Assembly (NCBI GenBank): GCA_003574785.1
Contig: QORU01000013.1
Coordinates: 124,001-188,000 of the forward strand
DNA: 64,000 nt
Direction: 5' to 3'
DNA from: Taklimakanibacter deserti
GTDB taxonomy: Bacteria; Pseudomonadota; Alphaproteobacteria; Rhizobiales; Aestuariivirgaceae
Position numbers and translations under genes: made by a program. This document shows, in pieces, positions 52,658 to 61,875 of this stretch (position 1 is its first letter; each line of letters begins with the position of its first letter). The notes under the pieces were generated by a model, which saw nothing but the letters and a program-made list of their open reading frames with translations, searched no databases and had not been told where the DNA came from.

Positions 52658-53602
52658 ATGGTCACGCTGATCCTGAGGCGCATCGCGCTTTCGGTCGTGA
52701 CGCTGCTCATCGTCTCGCTCGTCGTCTTTTCGATCCTCGAGATCCTGCCCGGAGACGTCGCGAGCCGCATCCTCGGCCGCGACGCGACGCCTGAGGCGCT
52801 GACCGCCTTGCGCACCGAGCTCGGCCTCGACCGGCCGGCGGCGCTTCGCTATCTCTCCTGGCTCGGCGGCCTCCTGACCGGCGATCTCGGCAAATCGCTG
52901 GTGAGCAGCCGCTCGGTCACCGAGATACTGGCGCCGCGCATCTTCAACACGGTACTGCTGTCGCTCTACGCCTTCCTGCTCTATGTGCCCTTGACGGTCA
53001 TTCCCGCCACCATCCAGGCCTTGCGGCGCGACCGTCCGGTCGATCACGCTTTATCGATCGTAACCCTCATCCTCCTGTCGATGCCGGATTTCCTGCTCGC
53101 CACCATCCTCCTTCTGATCTTTGTCGTCGCTCTGCCGCTGCTGCCGGCGATCTCGCTGGTCGATGACTCATCGAGCGCCTTCGAATACATCACCGCCATG
53201 ACGCTGCCCGCGGTGACGCTCGCCATCGTCATGGCGGTCTATGCGGTGCGCATGCTGCGCGACAACCTCATCGAGGTGCTCGATTCCGATTATATCCGGA
53301 CCGCCGAGCTCAAAGGCCTTTCCGCCCGCCGCGTGCTCTTGCGCCATGCCTTGCCCAACGCACTGGTGCCGACCCTCAATGTCACCGCCCTCAATCTCGC
53401 TTATCTCATCGGAGGCGTCGTGGTAGTGGAGAAGGTCTTCAGCTATCCGGGCTTCGGCAGCCTGCTCGTCGATTCATTGCAATTGCGCGACCTGCCGGTC
53501 ATCGAGGCGACGGTGATGATCTCGGCGCTGGTCTATGTGGCGGCCAATCTCATCGCCGACATCGCGGCGATCCTGCTCAATCCCCGTTTGCGGACTGGCT
53601 GA
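52658..53602 (+). CDS. Peptide ABC importer permease (DppB type), second system
   Basis: A 314-residue permease. LILRRIALSVVTLLIVSLVV and ILPGDVASRILG form the family start. The EAA loop is RTAELKGLSARRVLLRHALP, and the C-terminal YPGFGSLLVDSLQLRDLPVI is the signature. GGGGGAGCGATAGGGC precedes the ATG. It ends two bases before the DppC-type start. Confidence 0.93.
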   Translation: MVTLILRRIALSVVTLLIVSLVVFSILEILPGDVASRILGRDATPEALTALRTELGLDRPAALRYLSWLGGLLTGDLGKSLVSSRSVTEILAPRIFNTVLLSLYAFLLYVPLTVIPATIQALRRDRPVDHALSIVTLILLSMPDFLLATILLLIFVVALPLLPAISLVDDSSSAFEYITAMTLPAVTLAIVMAVYAVRMLRDNLIEVLDSDYIRTAELKGLSARRVLLRHALPNALVPTLNVTALNLAYLIGGVVVVEKVFSYPGFGSLLVDSLQLRDLPVIEATVMISALVYVAANLIADIAAILLNPRLRTG

Positions 53603-53604
53603 CC

Positions 53605-54498
53605 ATGACGGCGCACGAAATCCCCGCTTCCGCATCTCGGCGCCAGAACCGCTGGCTCTCTCTGTGGCGCCAGACGCCGATGAGCTTCCGCATCGGCGCG
53701 GTCATCCTCATCCTCCATCTTCTCGTTGCCGTCACCGGACCCTTCTGGGCGCCCTATGGCTATTCCCAGATGGGCGCCGGCATTCCCTTGTCCGGCGCCA
53801 CCTGGCTCCATCCTTTCGGCATCGACCAGCTCGGCCGCGATGTCTTCAGCCGCGTCGTCCATGGCAGCCATATCGTCATTCTGCTGTCCTTGTCGGGAAC
53901 GCTGCTCGGCCTTTTCATCGGCGCCGTCGTCGGCCTGTTCTCGGGCTATGTCGGGGGCTGGATTGATGAGGTCATCCAGCGCTTCCTCGAGGCCTTGATC
54001 AGCATTCCCTTCCTCGTCCTGGCGCTGATCGCCATCACCGCGGCGGGCAGCGAAGCCTCCGGCAATCCGCTCCTGGTCGTGCTGGTGGTGGCGCTCGTCT
54101 ATGCCCCCCGCATCGCCCGCATGGCGCGCGCCGCGGCCATCGACATCGCGACTCGCGATTTCGTCACCGTCGCGCGGCTGCGCGGCGAGAGCGCCTGGTC
54201 GGTGATGCGCCGCGAGCTTTTGCCCAACGCCTCGAGCGTCCTCCTGGTCGAATTCGCGCTGAGGGCCGGTTATGCGCCGGTCCTGATCGGTTCCTTAGGC
54301 TTCCTCGGCTTCGGCCTCAGGCCGCCGACGCCCGAATGGGGCCTCATGATCAGCGAGAACCGGGCGCTGCTCATCGTCTCGCCGGCGACCGTGCTGGGAC
54401 CCGGCCTGTCGCTCGCCTCGCTCGTCGTCGGCCTCAATCTCTTCACCGAGGGACTTGCCCGCATCCTCGGCCGCACCGTGAAGCTCGGGAACCAATGA
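53605..54498 (+). CDS. Peptide ABC importer permease (DppC type), second system
   Basis: A 297-residue permease with FGIDQLGRDVFSRVVHGSHI, the family periplasmic block, the EAA loop TVARLRGESAWSVMRRELLP and FGLRPPTPEWGLMISENRA near the end. The last codons overlap the fused ATPase gene by four bases (ATGA). Together with the DppB-type protein it forms the membrane channel. Confidence 0.93.
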   Translation: MTAHEIPASASRRQNRWLSLWRQTPMSFRIGAVILILHLLVAVTGPFWAPYGYSQMGAGIPLSGATWLHPFGIDQLGRDVFSRVVHGSHIVILLSLSGTLLGLFIGAVVGLFSGYVGGWIDEVIQRFLEALISIPFLVLALIAITAAGSEASGNPLLVVLVVALVYAPRIARMARAAAIDIATRDFVTVARLRGESAWSVMRRELLPNASSVLLVEFALRAGYAPVLIGSLGFLGFGLRPPTPEWGLMISENRALLIVSPATVLGPGLSLASLVVGLNLFTEGLARILGRTVKLGNQ

Positions 54499-56528
54499 CG
54501 AAATATCCCCTCGAGGTCGCGCGTCTCTCGGTCGCCTACCGTCAGGGCAATGGCTGGCTGCGCGTCGTCGATGACGTGAGTTTCGCCGTGGCCAAGGGGG
54601 AGGTCTTCGGCCTCGTCGGGGAATCGGGCTGCGGCAAGTCCACCGTCGCCTTGCAGCTCCTCGGCTATCGCCATCCGGCGACCCGGATCGAGAAGGGCGA
54701 GGTCAGGCTCAATGGCGTGAACATCCTCTCCTTGCCGCGGCCCGAGCTCGATCGCCTGCGCGGCGTCGATGTGAGCTTCGTGCCGCAGAATCCGACGACG
54801 GCGCTCAATCCCGGCATTCTCATCGGCGAGCAGATCGCGGAAGTCCTCGCCGCCCACGGCAAGTTCCAGGGGAGCCATGCCGCGGGCAAACGCGTGCTCA
54901 AGCTCCTCGATCTCGTCGGCCTGCCGGCGACGGACGCCTTCGCGAGGCGTTATCCGCATCAGCTGTCCGGCGGCCAGCAGCAGCGCGTCTGCATCGCCAT
55001 GGCGCTCGCTTGCGACCCGGGCTTCGTCGTGCTCGACGAGCCGACGACCGGCCTCGATGTGACGACACAGGAGCAGATCGTCTCGCTGCTGGTCGACCTG
55101 CGGGCCAGGCTCGGCATGTCCATGCTCTATGTGACACATGATCTGGGGCTTCTGGCGCAGATCGCCGATCGCATCGGCGTCATGTATGCCGGCCGCCTGG
55201 TCGAGATCGCGCCGAGCGATGTGTTGTTCGCCGATCCACGGCATCCTTACACGCAAGGCCTTATCGGCTCCATTCCGCGCATCGAGGATCGCTCCGGAAC
55301 GCCGGCGGCGCCCATGCGCGGCTTGCTCGAGCGCCAGGCGCTGCCGCCCGGCTGTCCCTTCGCGCCGCGCTGCGACCATGCGCTCGAGCCCTGCTTCGCG
55401 ACGCGGCAGAATCTCGCAGATGAAAGCGACGGCCGCTCGGTGGCCTGCTGGCGCTGGCGCGAGATCCCACCGCGGCACGCGGAGAACGTCGCGGCGCTGC
55501 CGCCGCGCGAGGCCAGGGCCGATGCGCTTCTCGCCATCCGCAATCTCAACATCGTCTATGGCAAGGGCGCGAAACAGTTCCAGGCCCTGCATGACATATC
55601 GCTGAGCGTCGCCGAGGGCGAGACCTTCGCCTTGGTGGGCGAGTCGGGCAGCGGCAAATCCACACTGGCGCGGGCGATCGCCGGCCTCGTCTCGCCGGCC
55701 AAGGGCGAGATCAGCCTCTCGGGCGTTGCGCTGCCGCCTCAGGTCAAGGACCGTAGCGACGATCAGCGCCGGCGCATCCAGTATATTTTCCAGAATCCCG
55801 ACGCCTCGCTCAATCCCCGCGCCAGGATCGGCAGCATCGTGGCGCGGGTGATCGAGTTCTTCTTCCGCGCCGAGCGGAGCGCGCAAGCCGCGCGCGTCGC
55901 CGAGGCGCTCGGCGACGTCAGGCTCGACCAGAAATATGCCGGCCGCTTTGCCGATCAATTGTCGGGCGGCGAGCGCCAGCGCGTCGCGATCGCGCGCGCC
56001 TTGGTCGCCGAGCCGTCCTTGCTGCTCTGCGACGAGATCCTCTCGGCCCTCGACGTCTCGGTCCAGGCCAATATCCTGGCGCTGTTGCAAAGGCTCAAGG
56101 CCGAGCATGGCATCACCATGCTGTTCATCTCGCATGACCTTGCGGTCGTGCGCATGCTGGCCGATCGCGTCTGCGTGCTCTTCCGCGGCGAGATCATGGA
56201 GATCGGCCCTCGCGACCAGGTCTTCGAGGCGCCGTTCCATCCTTATACCCACAGCCTCCTGATGGCGGTGCCGAGCCCGCGCAAAAGGCGCAAACCCGCT
56301 GCTCTGCGCCGGTCGCTGGCCACGGTCGCGCAAGCGGGCACGGCTTGCGTCTATGCCGGGCGCTGCGCCTGGAAGAAGGGAGCGATCTGCGAGACGGAAG
56401 CGCCGCCCTGGCGCGAGACGGCAGCCGGCCTTCGCCTGCGCTGCCATCTGACGCTCGATGAGCTGGCGAGCCGGGCAGAGTGGCCGCAATCGGATCGCAA
56501 CACCGTCTCGCGAAAGGCGGCCTCATAA
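54495..56528 (+). CDS. Peptide ABC importer ATPase, fused DppD-DppF double NBD
   Basis: A 677-residue protein with two complete ATPase domains. N-terminal half: Walker [10 protein letters not shown], signature [15 protein letters not shown], Walker [15 protein letters not shown]-terminal half: Walker [10 protein letters not shown], signature [15 protein letters not shown], Walker [14 protein letters not shown]. Each half has a cysteine cluster ([14 protein letters not shown] and [15 protein letters not shown]). In the first peptide importer of this window the two ATPases are separate genes, so the two systems belong to different sub-branches. The start at 54495 overlaps the permease stop. Confidence 0.92.
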   Translation: MTKYPLEVARLSVAYRQGNGWLRVVDDVSFAVAKGEVFGLVGESGCGKSTVALQLLGYRHPATRIEKGEVRLNGVNILSLPRPELDRLRGVDVSFVPQNPTTALNPGILIGEQIAEVLAAHGKFQGSHAAGKRVLKLLDLVGLPATDAFARRYPHQLSGGQQQRVCIAMALACDPGFVVLDEPTTGLDVTTQEQIVSLLVDLRARLGMSMLYVTHDLGLLAQIADRIGVMYAGRLVEIAPSDVLFADPRHPYTQGLIGSIPRIEDRSGTPAAPMRGLLERQALPPGCPFAPRCDHALEPCFATRQNLADESDGRSVACWRWREIPPRHAENVAALPPREARADALLAIRNLNIVYGKGAKQFQALHDISLSVAEGETFALVGESGSGKSTLARAIAGLVSPAKGEISLSGVALPPQVKDRSDDQRRRIQYIFQNPDASLNPRARIGSIVARVIEFFFRAERSAQAARVAEALGDVRLDQKYAGRFADQLSGGERQRVAIARALVAEPSLLLCDEILSALDVSVQANILALLQRLKAEHGITMLFISHDLAVVRMLADRVCVLFRGEIMEIGPRDQVFEAPFHPYTHSLLMAVPSPRKRRKPAALRRSLATVAQAGTACVYAGRCAWKKGAICETEAPPWRETAAGLRLRCHLTLDELASRAEWPQSDRNTVSRKAAS

Positions 56529-56555
56529 GGATTGCCAGGCGGCCGCGGGCTTCCT

Positions 56556-57071
56556 ATGCCTATGCGGATGAGCACCAGCGCTCTCCATATTCGCGACTTC
56601 AGCGAAGCTGATTGGCCGAAAGTCTGGCCGATCGTGCAGGGCATCGTCTTGGCCGAGGACACGTTCACTTACGACCCGGCGATGACCGCTGAACAGGCGC
56701 ACGGCATCTGGATCGCGCCGCCGCCCGGACGGACGGTCGTGGCCGTCGCGGGACCGCGGGTTCTCGGCACCGCCAAGATGGGACCAAACCGGGCAGGACC
56801 GGGTGCGCATGTGGCGACGGCGAGCTTCATGGTCGCGGCCGATGCGCGGGGACGTGGTGTGGGCACGGCGCTGCTGGTCGATGCGCTCGCCTGGGCGCGT
56901 GAACAGGGCTATGCGGGCATGCAGTTCAATGCCGTCGCCGCCTCGAACGCCGCCGCCATCCGGCTTTATGAGCGGCATGGCTTTGCCATCGTCGGCACGG
57001 TTCCCGGCGCCTTCGCCCATCCAAGCCTCGGCCGCGTCGGCCTTCACATCATGTATTGCGGATTTACCTGA
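56556..57071 (+). CDS. GNAT-family N-acetyltransferase
   Basis: A protein of about 171 residues with the GNAT fold. ASFMVAADARGRGVGTALL is motif A for acetyl-CoA (ArgGlyXGlyVal), and ASNAAAIRLYERHGFAIVGT is motif B. It acetylates an amine of unknown identity. Several start codons are possible (TTG 56532, ATG 56556, 56562, 56568); the fold begins at ALHIRDFSEADW, so all are compatible. It follows the fused ATPase after about 27 bp and converges on the next gene with an eight-base overlap. Confidence 0.85.
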   Translation: MPMRMSTSALHIRDFSEADWPKVWPIVQGIVLAEDTFTYDPAMTAEQAHGIWIAPPPGRTVVAVAGPRVLGTAKMGPNRAGPGAHVATASFMVAADARGRGVGTALLVDALAWAREQGYAGMQFNAVAASNAAAIRLYERHGFAIVGTVPGAFAHPSLGRVGLHIMYCGFT

Positions 57072-57810
57072 GGATCCCTGAATCCCGGATCGCCCTGGCG
57101 AGGATCATGGCGAAACGCTCCTGGCCCTCGGCCGCCGCGACACGGTCCTGGCGGAACTCGACTTGCAGATAATCGAGCCCATGCGCCAGCGCATGTTCGG
57201 GCGTCGAATAATCGGCGCGGGGGTCCATGTCATAGGGCTCGTTGTCGCCGACCACGAGATCGGGCATGCGCCGCAAGGCGACGAGCACGGGATCGGTGGC
57301 CCTGCGGTCTTCATTGGAGGAGAGCGAGATCTCCCACGGACGGTGGCCGCCGCCATTCATCCGGTCGGTCATCGAATGGATGGAGAGGAAGAGGGGCCGC
57401 TCAGCTTTGGCGAGCCTCTCCGCCACGACCCGCCGGCAGGCATCGTGATAAGTGGTGAAATAGGCGTCGATACGATGGCGCCGCTGCGCCGGGGTCAGCC
57501 CCGCATTGCCGGGAATGACGGTCCCGTCGCTCGTCAACGGGATGAGGGTCGGATCATCGAGCTTGCGGTTGCAGTCGATCACGAGCCGCGAGGTCCCGCA
57601 CAGTATGGCCGGCGCATCGAAAGCTTCCGCGAGACGGCGCGCGATCGGCGTGGCGCCGATATCCCAGGCGATATGGCGTTGCATGTCCTGCGGCGCGACA
57701 CCGAGATCGCCAATCGCTTGCGGCACGGCGTTGCTCGCATGATCGCAGACGATGACGATCCCGGCCTTGCCGGTGGGATTGACGATGTCGAAGGGAGCGG
57801 TCCAGCTCAT
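57064..57810 (-). CDS. N-formylglutamate amidohydrolase-family protein (HutG-like)
   Basis: A 248-residue protein of the FGase family (DUF1244/HutG-type zinc hydrolase). VIVCDHASNAVPQAIGDLG, HIAWDIGATPIARRLAE, FLSIHSMTDRMNGG and PWEISLSSNE match its conserved blocks; CDHAS, DIGA and IHS supply likely metal ligands. Known members release formate and glutamate from N-formylglutamate in histidine breakdown; many paralogues have unknown acyl-amino substrates. No hut genes lie nearby. The ATG at 57810 is used; the frame is open to a TTG at 57849. Divergent from the RpiR gene. Confidence 0.83.
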   Translation of the reverse strand: MSWTAPFDIVNPTGKAGIVIVCDHASNAVPQAIGDLGVAPQDMQRHIAWDIGATPIARRLAEAFDAPAILCGTSRLVIDCNRKLDDPTLIPLTSDGTVIPGNAGLTPAQRRHRIDAYFTTYHDACRRVVAERLAKAERPLFLSIHSMTDRMNGGGHRPWEISLSSNEDRRATDPVLVALRRMPDLVVGDNEPYDMDPRADYSTPEHALAHGLDYLQVEFRQDRVAAAEGQERFAMILARAIRDSGILR

Positions 57811-57898
57811 CTTGGCCAAGCCTATGGAGAGGCGCGCCGTCTCTGTCAATATTCATTACTGAATTGACAGGAATTTCGGAACCTGTAACAAATCATTC

Positions 57899-58798
57899 AT
57901 GATCGCCGGAACCGATTTTCACGCCATTGCCGAGCGCATCGAGGCTGTCGCCCAAGACATCACGCCGGCAGAGCAGAAAGTGGCGCGTGAATTGACGACG
58001 AGCGGCATGCTGGCGGGCTTCGAGACGGTCGCGGCCTTGGCCGGGCGTGCCGGCGTTTCGGGACCGACGGTCGTCCGCTTCATCGCCAGGCTCGGCTTCT
58101 TGAGCTACACCGATTTCCAGAAGGTTCTGTTGCGCGAGATGGAAGCGCGCAGCACGTCGCCGCTGTCGCTTTATCATCGTGCGGAAGCGCGCCCGGGCAC
58201 GCTATTGCGCGAATCCGCCGCTGCCTTCTCCGCCTGCGTGACCGAGACCTTCCGGCGCCTCTCCGTCGCCGATTTCGAGCTGGCGGTCGCAGCCCTGTCG
58301 GATCCGCGCAACCGCATCCTCATCACCGGGGGCCGGTTCACGAAGCTTCACGCCGAGATGCTCTATCTGCATCTCTTCCAGATGCGCTCCAATGTTTCGA
58401 CCTTGCTGCCGGGCCTGCAATCGCGCGCCGACCAGCTTCTCGAGGTCGGTCCGCGCAGCGTCCTCGTCGCCTATGACTTCCGTCGCTACGAAGCCGAGAC
58501 GGTCGACGTCGTCAGGCGTGCCAAGGAGCGCGGCGCAACGGTGATCGTCATCACCGATCCGTGGAATTCGCCGGCGGCGCGCTACGCCCATGCCGTGCTC
58601 TCAGCCGAGGTCGAGTCGCTGTCGCCGTTCGATTCGATGGTGCCGGCTTGCGCGCTGACCGAAGCCTTGATCGCCGAGCTGACGGTGCGCGCCGGCCGGA
58701 AGGGCCGCGAAAGAATACAGGACCTCGAGATCCTCAGGGAGGGATATGAATGGCACGAAGAAGTAAAGCCGCGAGGCCGGCGAAAGAAAGCCGGCTGA
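57899..58798 (+). CDS. RpiR/MurR-family transcriptional regulator
   Basis: A 299-residue RpiR-type regulator. The N-terminal HTH_6 covers about residues 5-80 (ITPAEQKVARELTTSGMLAG, then GRAGVSGPTVVRFIARLGF). The C-terminal SIS domain begins near residue 125 (RNRILITGGRFTKLHAEML, then VIVITDPWNSPAARYAHAVL). SIS domains bind phosphosugars, but many RpiR proteins in amino acid loci use other ligands. A weak dyad ACAGG-N10-CCTGT at 57867-57886 lies just before the start, between it and the divergent FGase-like gene. It overlaps the ligase gene by 49 bp. Confidence 0.9.
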   Translation: MIAGTDFHAIAERIEAVAQDITPAEQKVARELTTSGMLAGFETVAALAGRAGVSGPTVVRFIARLGFLSYTDFQKVLLREMEARSTSPLSLYHRAEARPGTLLRESAAAFSACVTETFRRLSVADFELAVAALSDPRNRILITGGRFTKLHAEMLYLHLFQMRSNVSTLLPGLQSRADQLLEVGPRSVLVAYDFRRYEAETVDVVRRAKERGATVIVITDPWNSPAARYAHAVLSAEVESLSPFDSMVPACALTEALIAELTVRAGRKGRERIQDLEILREGYEWHEEVKPRGRRKKAG

Positions 58799-60108
58799 AG
58801 TCAGGCGCCGACGGCGAGACCGTCCTCCTGGTGTGGACCGACTATGTCGGCCTCGCCCGCTGCCGCGGCGTGCCGGTTTCCGCCTTCAAGGACCGCCATG
58901 CGCATGGCCTGGGCTGGGCCGTGGCCGGCCAGGCCCTGACGCCTTTCGAGGATATCGCGCCCAATCCCTGGGGGCCGATGACCGAAGTGCGCCAGACGCC
59001 GGTGCTCGCGACCGAGACGCGCATCGCCATCTGGGACGATGCGCCCGCCTTCCACTTCGCGCTGTGCGACTCGCTCATTGCCGGCCAGAGCTGGGATTGC
59101 TGCGTGCGCGGCTTCCTGAAGAAGGCGCTCGCCGATCTCGAGCGCGAGTCAGGCCTCACCATCGCGGCGGCCTTCGAGCATGAGTTCCTGCTCACCGGTA
59201 ATGATCTTCCCTGGATCGTGCCCTTCTCGGTCGAGCAGATGCGGGTGGTGGCGCCGTTCACCGCCGATCTCACCCGCGCACTCCTCGCCGCCGATGTCGG
59301 CCTCGAAACGGTCGAGCCCGAATATGGCGTCTGCCAATATGAGATCTCCTGTGGGCCGGCCATCGGGATCGCCGGCGCCGACCGTGCCGTCATCGCCCGC
59401 GAGGTCATCCGCGAGGCGGCGCGCCGCAAAGGTTTCCGCGCCAGCTTCACGCCCAAGCCAACGCCTTCGAGCGTCGGCAACGGCGCCCATGTGCATTTCA
59501 GCCTCGTCGACAGCAAGGGCGTGAACCGCACTTTCGATGCGAAGGAGCCGGCAACCCTGTCACGGCTGGCCCAGCATTTCACCGCCGGCGTCGTCCGCTA
59601 TATGCCAGAATTCTGCGCTTTGGTGGCGCCTTCGCCGGTTTCCTATTTGCGGCTTGGCCCGCATCACTGGTCTTGCGGCTATGCCGCCTTCGGCATCCAG
59701 AACCGTGAAGCCACCATCCGTTCCTGTCCATCGCCCGACCCCAAGAAGAACGCAAAGGCCTTCAATCTCGAATTGCGGCCGCCCGATGCGACGGCAAGCC
59801 CCTATATGGTCTTAGGCGCCCTGGTGCGCGCCGGCCTCGAAGGCATCCGCCAGAAGCTGCCTTTGCCGGCGATCCTCGATCGCGATCCCGCCGACTATTC
59901 CGACAAGGAAAGAGCCAAGCTTGGCGTGCGCACGCTGCCGTCCTCGCTCGGCGAGGCGCTCGATCTCATGCGCAAGAGCGAGGTCGTTTCGAGCTGGCTG
60001 CCCGATCTCATGCGCGAATCCTATGTCGCAGTGAAGCGCAAGGAGATCGAGATGTTTGCCGACGCTACACCGGAAGCCATGTGCAAGAGGTATCACGATG
60101 CCTATTGA
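58750..60108 (+). CDS. Glutamine synthetase-like ligase (GlnA paralogue)
   Basis: A 452-residue GS-fold ligase. AAAFEHEFLL holds a metal-binding Glu, GNGAHVHFSLVD (about 243-254) is the ATP/metal histidine motif, and NREATIRSCPS with FNLELRPPDATASPYMVLGA the C-terminal active-site region. The adenylylation site motif of housekeeping GSI is missing, so it is not the main GlnA. Such paralogues make gamma-glutamyl amides from amines (polyamines, ethanolamine, isopropylamine). It shares 49 bp with the RpiR gene and 11 bp with the following amidohydrolase, so all three are translated together. This pairing mirrors the fungal FluG fusion. Confidence 0.87.
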   Translation: MARRSKAARPAKESRLKSGADGETVLLVWTDYVGLARCRGVPVSAFKDRHAHGLGWAVAGQALTPFEDIAPNPWGPMTEVRQTPVLATETRIAIWDDAPAFHFALCDSLIAGQSWDCCVRGFLKKALADLERESGLTIAAAFEHEFLLTGNDLPWIVPFSVEQMRVVAPFTADLTRALLAADVGLETVEPEYGVCQYEISCGPAIGIAGADRAVIAREVIREAARRKGFRASFTPKPTPSSVGNGAHVHFSLVDSKGVNRTFDAKEPATLSRLAQHFTAGVVRYMPEFCALVAPSPVSYLRLGPHHWSCGYAAFGIQNREATIRSCPSPDPKKNAKAFNLELRPPDATASPYMVLGALVRAGLEGIRQKLPLPAILDRDPADYSDKERAKLGVRTLPSSLGEALDLMRKSEVVSSWLPDLMRESYVAVKRKEIEMFADATPEAMCKRYHDAY

Positions 60109-61237
60109 GAGCGCCCTCACGCTGCCGCTGATCGATCATCATTGCCACGGCATATCGCCGGCCGAGCTCGACCTGAAGCAGTTCCAAGCCCTGTTCTCGG
60201 AGAGCTATCGCCCGCCGCCGCCCGGCACCAACGAGTTCCAGAAGCCGCTCGGCCTCGCCATTCGCGCCTTCTGCGCGCCGCTTCTGGATCTCGAGCCGCA
60301 TGCCGCGGGCGAAGCCTATGTCGAACGCCGCCTCAAGCTCGGCGCTGCCGAAGTCAACCGCCGGCTGATGCAGGCCGCGAGGCTCGATTGCCTCATCGTC
60401 GATACCGGCCATCGCTCCAATGCCATCCACACATTCGAGGAGACAGGCGGGCTGGCCGGACGTCCGGCCCATGAGGTGGTGCGCATCGAGGCCATTCTCG
60501 AAGAGGTGGCGGCATCGGGCGTGTCGGCCGAGAATTTTGCGAAGGCTTTCGCCGACCGGCTGGCCGAGCGCACCGCCAAGGCCGTCGGCCTCAAATCCAT
60601 CGTCGCCTATCGCTCGACCTTCGCCATTCCGCAGACGGCGCCCGAGACGAGCGAGGTCGTGACCGCTGTCGGTGCCTGGATGAAAGCTGCGGCAGCGGCC
60701 GGACGCTTCCGTGTCAGCGATCCGACGATCATCCGCCATGGCCTGTGGGTGGGAGCCGAAATCTGCCGGGCGAAGAAGCTGCCGCTCCAGCTCCATGTCG
60801 GTTTCGGCGATCCCGACATCTATATGCATGCCTGCGATCCGACCCATTTCACCGACTTCATCGCCGCCATGGAGAAGTGGGATGTGCCGATCACGCTTCT
60901 GCACAACTGGCCCTTTCTCAAGGAGGCGCAGTGGATGTCGGAGGTCTTCGCCAATGTCTATTACGACGCCGGCGTGATCCTCAATTATGGAGCGGCCGAA
61001 TCGGAGCGCATCCTGCGCGAGGCGCTGCAGGTCGGAAAATTCCAGAAATTCCTGTTCTCGACCGACGCCTTCGGGCTCGCAGAGCTCTATTATCTCGGGG
61101 CCTTCCTGTTCCGCCGCGCCTTCGCCAGCATCCTCGACGATTGGATTGCCGATGGCTTCATGACGGCGCGCGATGCCGATGAGATCGTCCGGCTCGTCGC
61201 GCAGGAGAATGCGCGCCGCATCTACCCAGGGGTTTGA
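60098..61237 (+). CDS. FluG-type amidohydrolase (amidohydrolase 2 family)
   Basis: A 379-residue TIM-barrel hydrolase. LPLIDHHCHGIS gives the HxH metal pair (His15, His17), LQLHVGFGDPDIYMHACDP a strand-5 His, and LHNWPF plus FSTDAFGLAELYYLG the distal His and Asp. The pattern is that of the N-terminal domain of FluG and plant nodulin-GS proteins. Reaction unknown; hydrolysis of a gamma-glutamyl or related amide is possible. The ATG at 60098 is preferred over an upstream frame extension. It overlaps the ligase gene by 11 bp and converges on the LysE-type gene two bases later. Confidence 0.8.
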   Translation: MPIESALTLPLIDHHCHGISPAELDLKQFQALFSESYRPPPPGTNEFQKPLGLAIRAFCAPLLDLEPHAAGEAYVERRLKLGAAEVNRRLMQAARLDCLIVDTGHRSNAIHTFEETGGLAGRPAHEVVRIEAILEEVAASGVSAENFAKAFADRLAERTAKAVGLKSIVAYRSTFAIPQTAPETSEVVTAVGAWMKAAAAAGRFRVSDPTIIRHGLWVGAEICRAKKLPLQLHVGFGDPDIYMHACDPTHFTDFIAAMEKWDVPITLLHNWPFLKEAQWMSEVFANVYYDAGVILNYGAAESERILREALQVGKFQKFLFSTDAFGLAELYYLGAFLFRRAFASILDDWIADGFMTARDADEIVRLVAQENARRIYPGV

Positions 61238-61239
61238 GA

Positions 61240-61845
61240 TTACAGCCCGAAGGCCGCGACGGCCGCGATCGACATATAGATGACGGCGCTTCCCAAGGCG
61301 GCGAGGTTCCCGAACCGCGTTGGATCATAGCGCCCCGACTGCCGGAAGCGCTTCATGGCGAAGACGAGAACGAGCTCGAGGATGAAGGATGTGGCCAGGA
61401 ACAATGCACCCAGAATCGTGGCCTGCAGCGCGATCGAGTGGCCGGGCCTGATGAATTGCGGGAAGAAGGCGGTATAGAAGCCGAGGGCGACGGGATTGCT
61501 GAGGGAGACGGCGAGTCCGTCGAAGAAAGGCCTTCCGGAATGATCGGCTGTCGGGCCGCGCGGAACACGCCGGAGGGCTCTGAAAGCGAGCCACGCGAGA
61601 TAGACGATGCCGGCAAGTGACAGCCATTGAAACAGTGAGGGTAAGAGCTCGCCCGAGATGACGAGGCCCGCAAGCGTTGCGCTGAGGGCGAGAAGCCTGC
61701 CGAGCTCGACCCCGAGGACGGTCGCAATGCCGGTCGCGGCACCGCCGCGCAACGTATTGTGACTGACAATGGCCATGACCGGGCCGGGCATGAGGAGAAG
61801 CAGGATCGTCGCGGTCAGGAACGGGGCGATGGTCTGCCAGTCCAT
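61240..61845 (-). CDS. LysE/RhtB-family exporter
   Basis: A 201-residue inner-membrane protein with six helices. LMPGPVMAIVSHNTLRGG near residue 20 is the LysE/RhtB signature (Pro-Gly-Pro), and SLSNPVALGFYTAFFPQFI is the second block. It exports amino acids or related metabolites. It is followed, on the same strand, by a close paralogue upstream (61876-62505), 30 bp apart, so a tandem duplication is likely. Placement after amide and peptide catabolic genes suggests relief of amino acid overflow. Confidence 0.9.
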   Translation of the reverse strand: MDWQTIAPFLTATILLLLMPGPVMAIVSHNTLRGGAATGIATVLGVELGRLLALSATLAGLVISGELLPSLFQWLSLAGIVYLAWLAFRALRRVPRGPTADHSGRPFFDGLAVSLSNPVALGFYTAFFPQFIRPGHSIALQATILGALFLATSFILELVLVFAMKRFRQSGRYDPTRFGNLAALGSAVIYMSIAAVAAFGL

Positions 61846-61875
61846 GAGTCACCTCGCACGATCGGTCGCGCTGGC

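Noticed and set aside
54270..56489. 739-codon open frame opposite the fused ABC ATPase
   Set aside because: Shadow of a two-domain ATPase with complete Walker motifs; no domain or ribosome site in the antisense frame.
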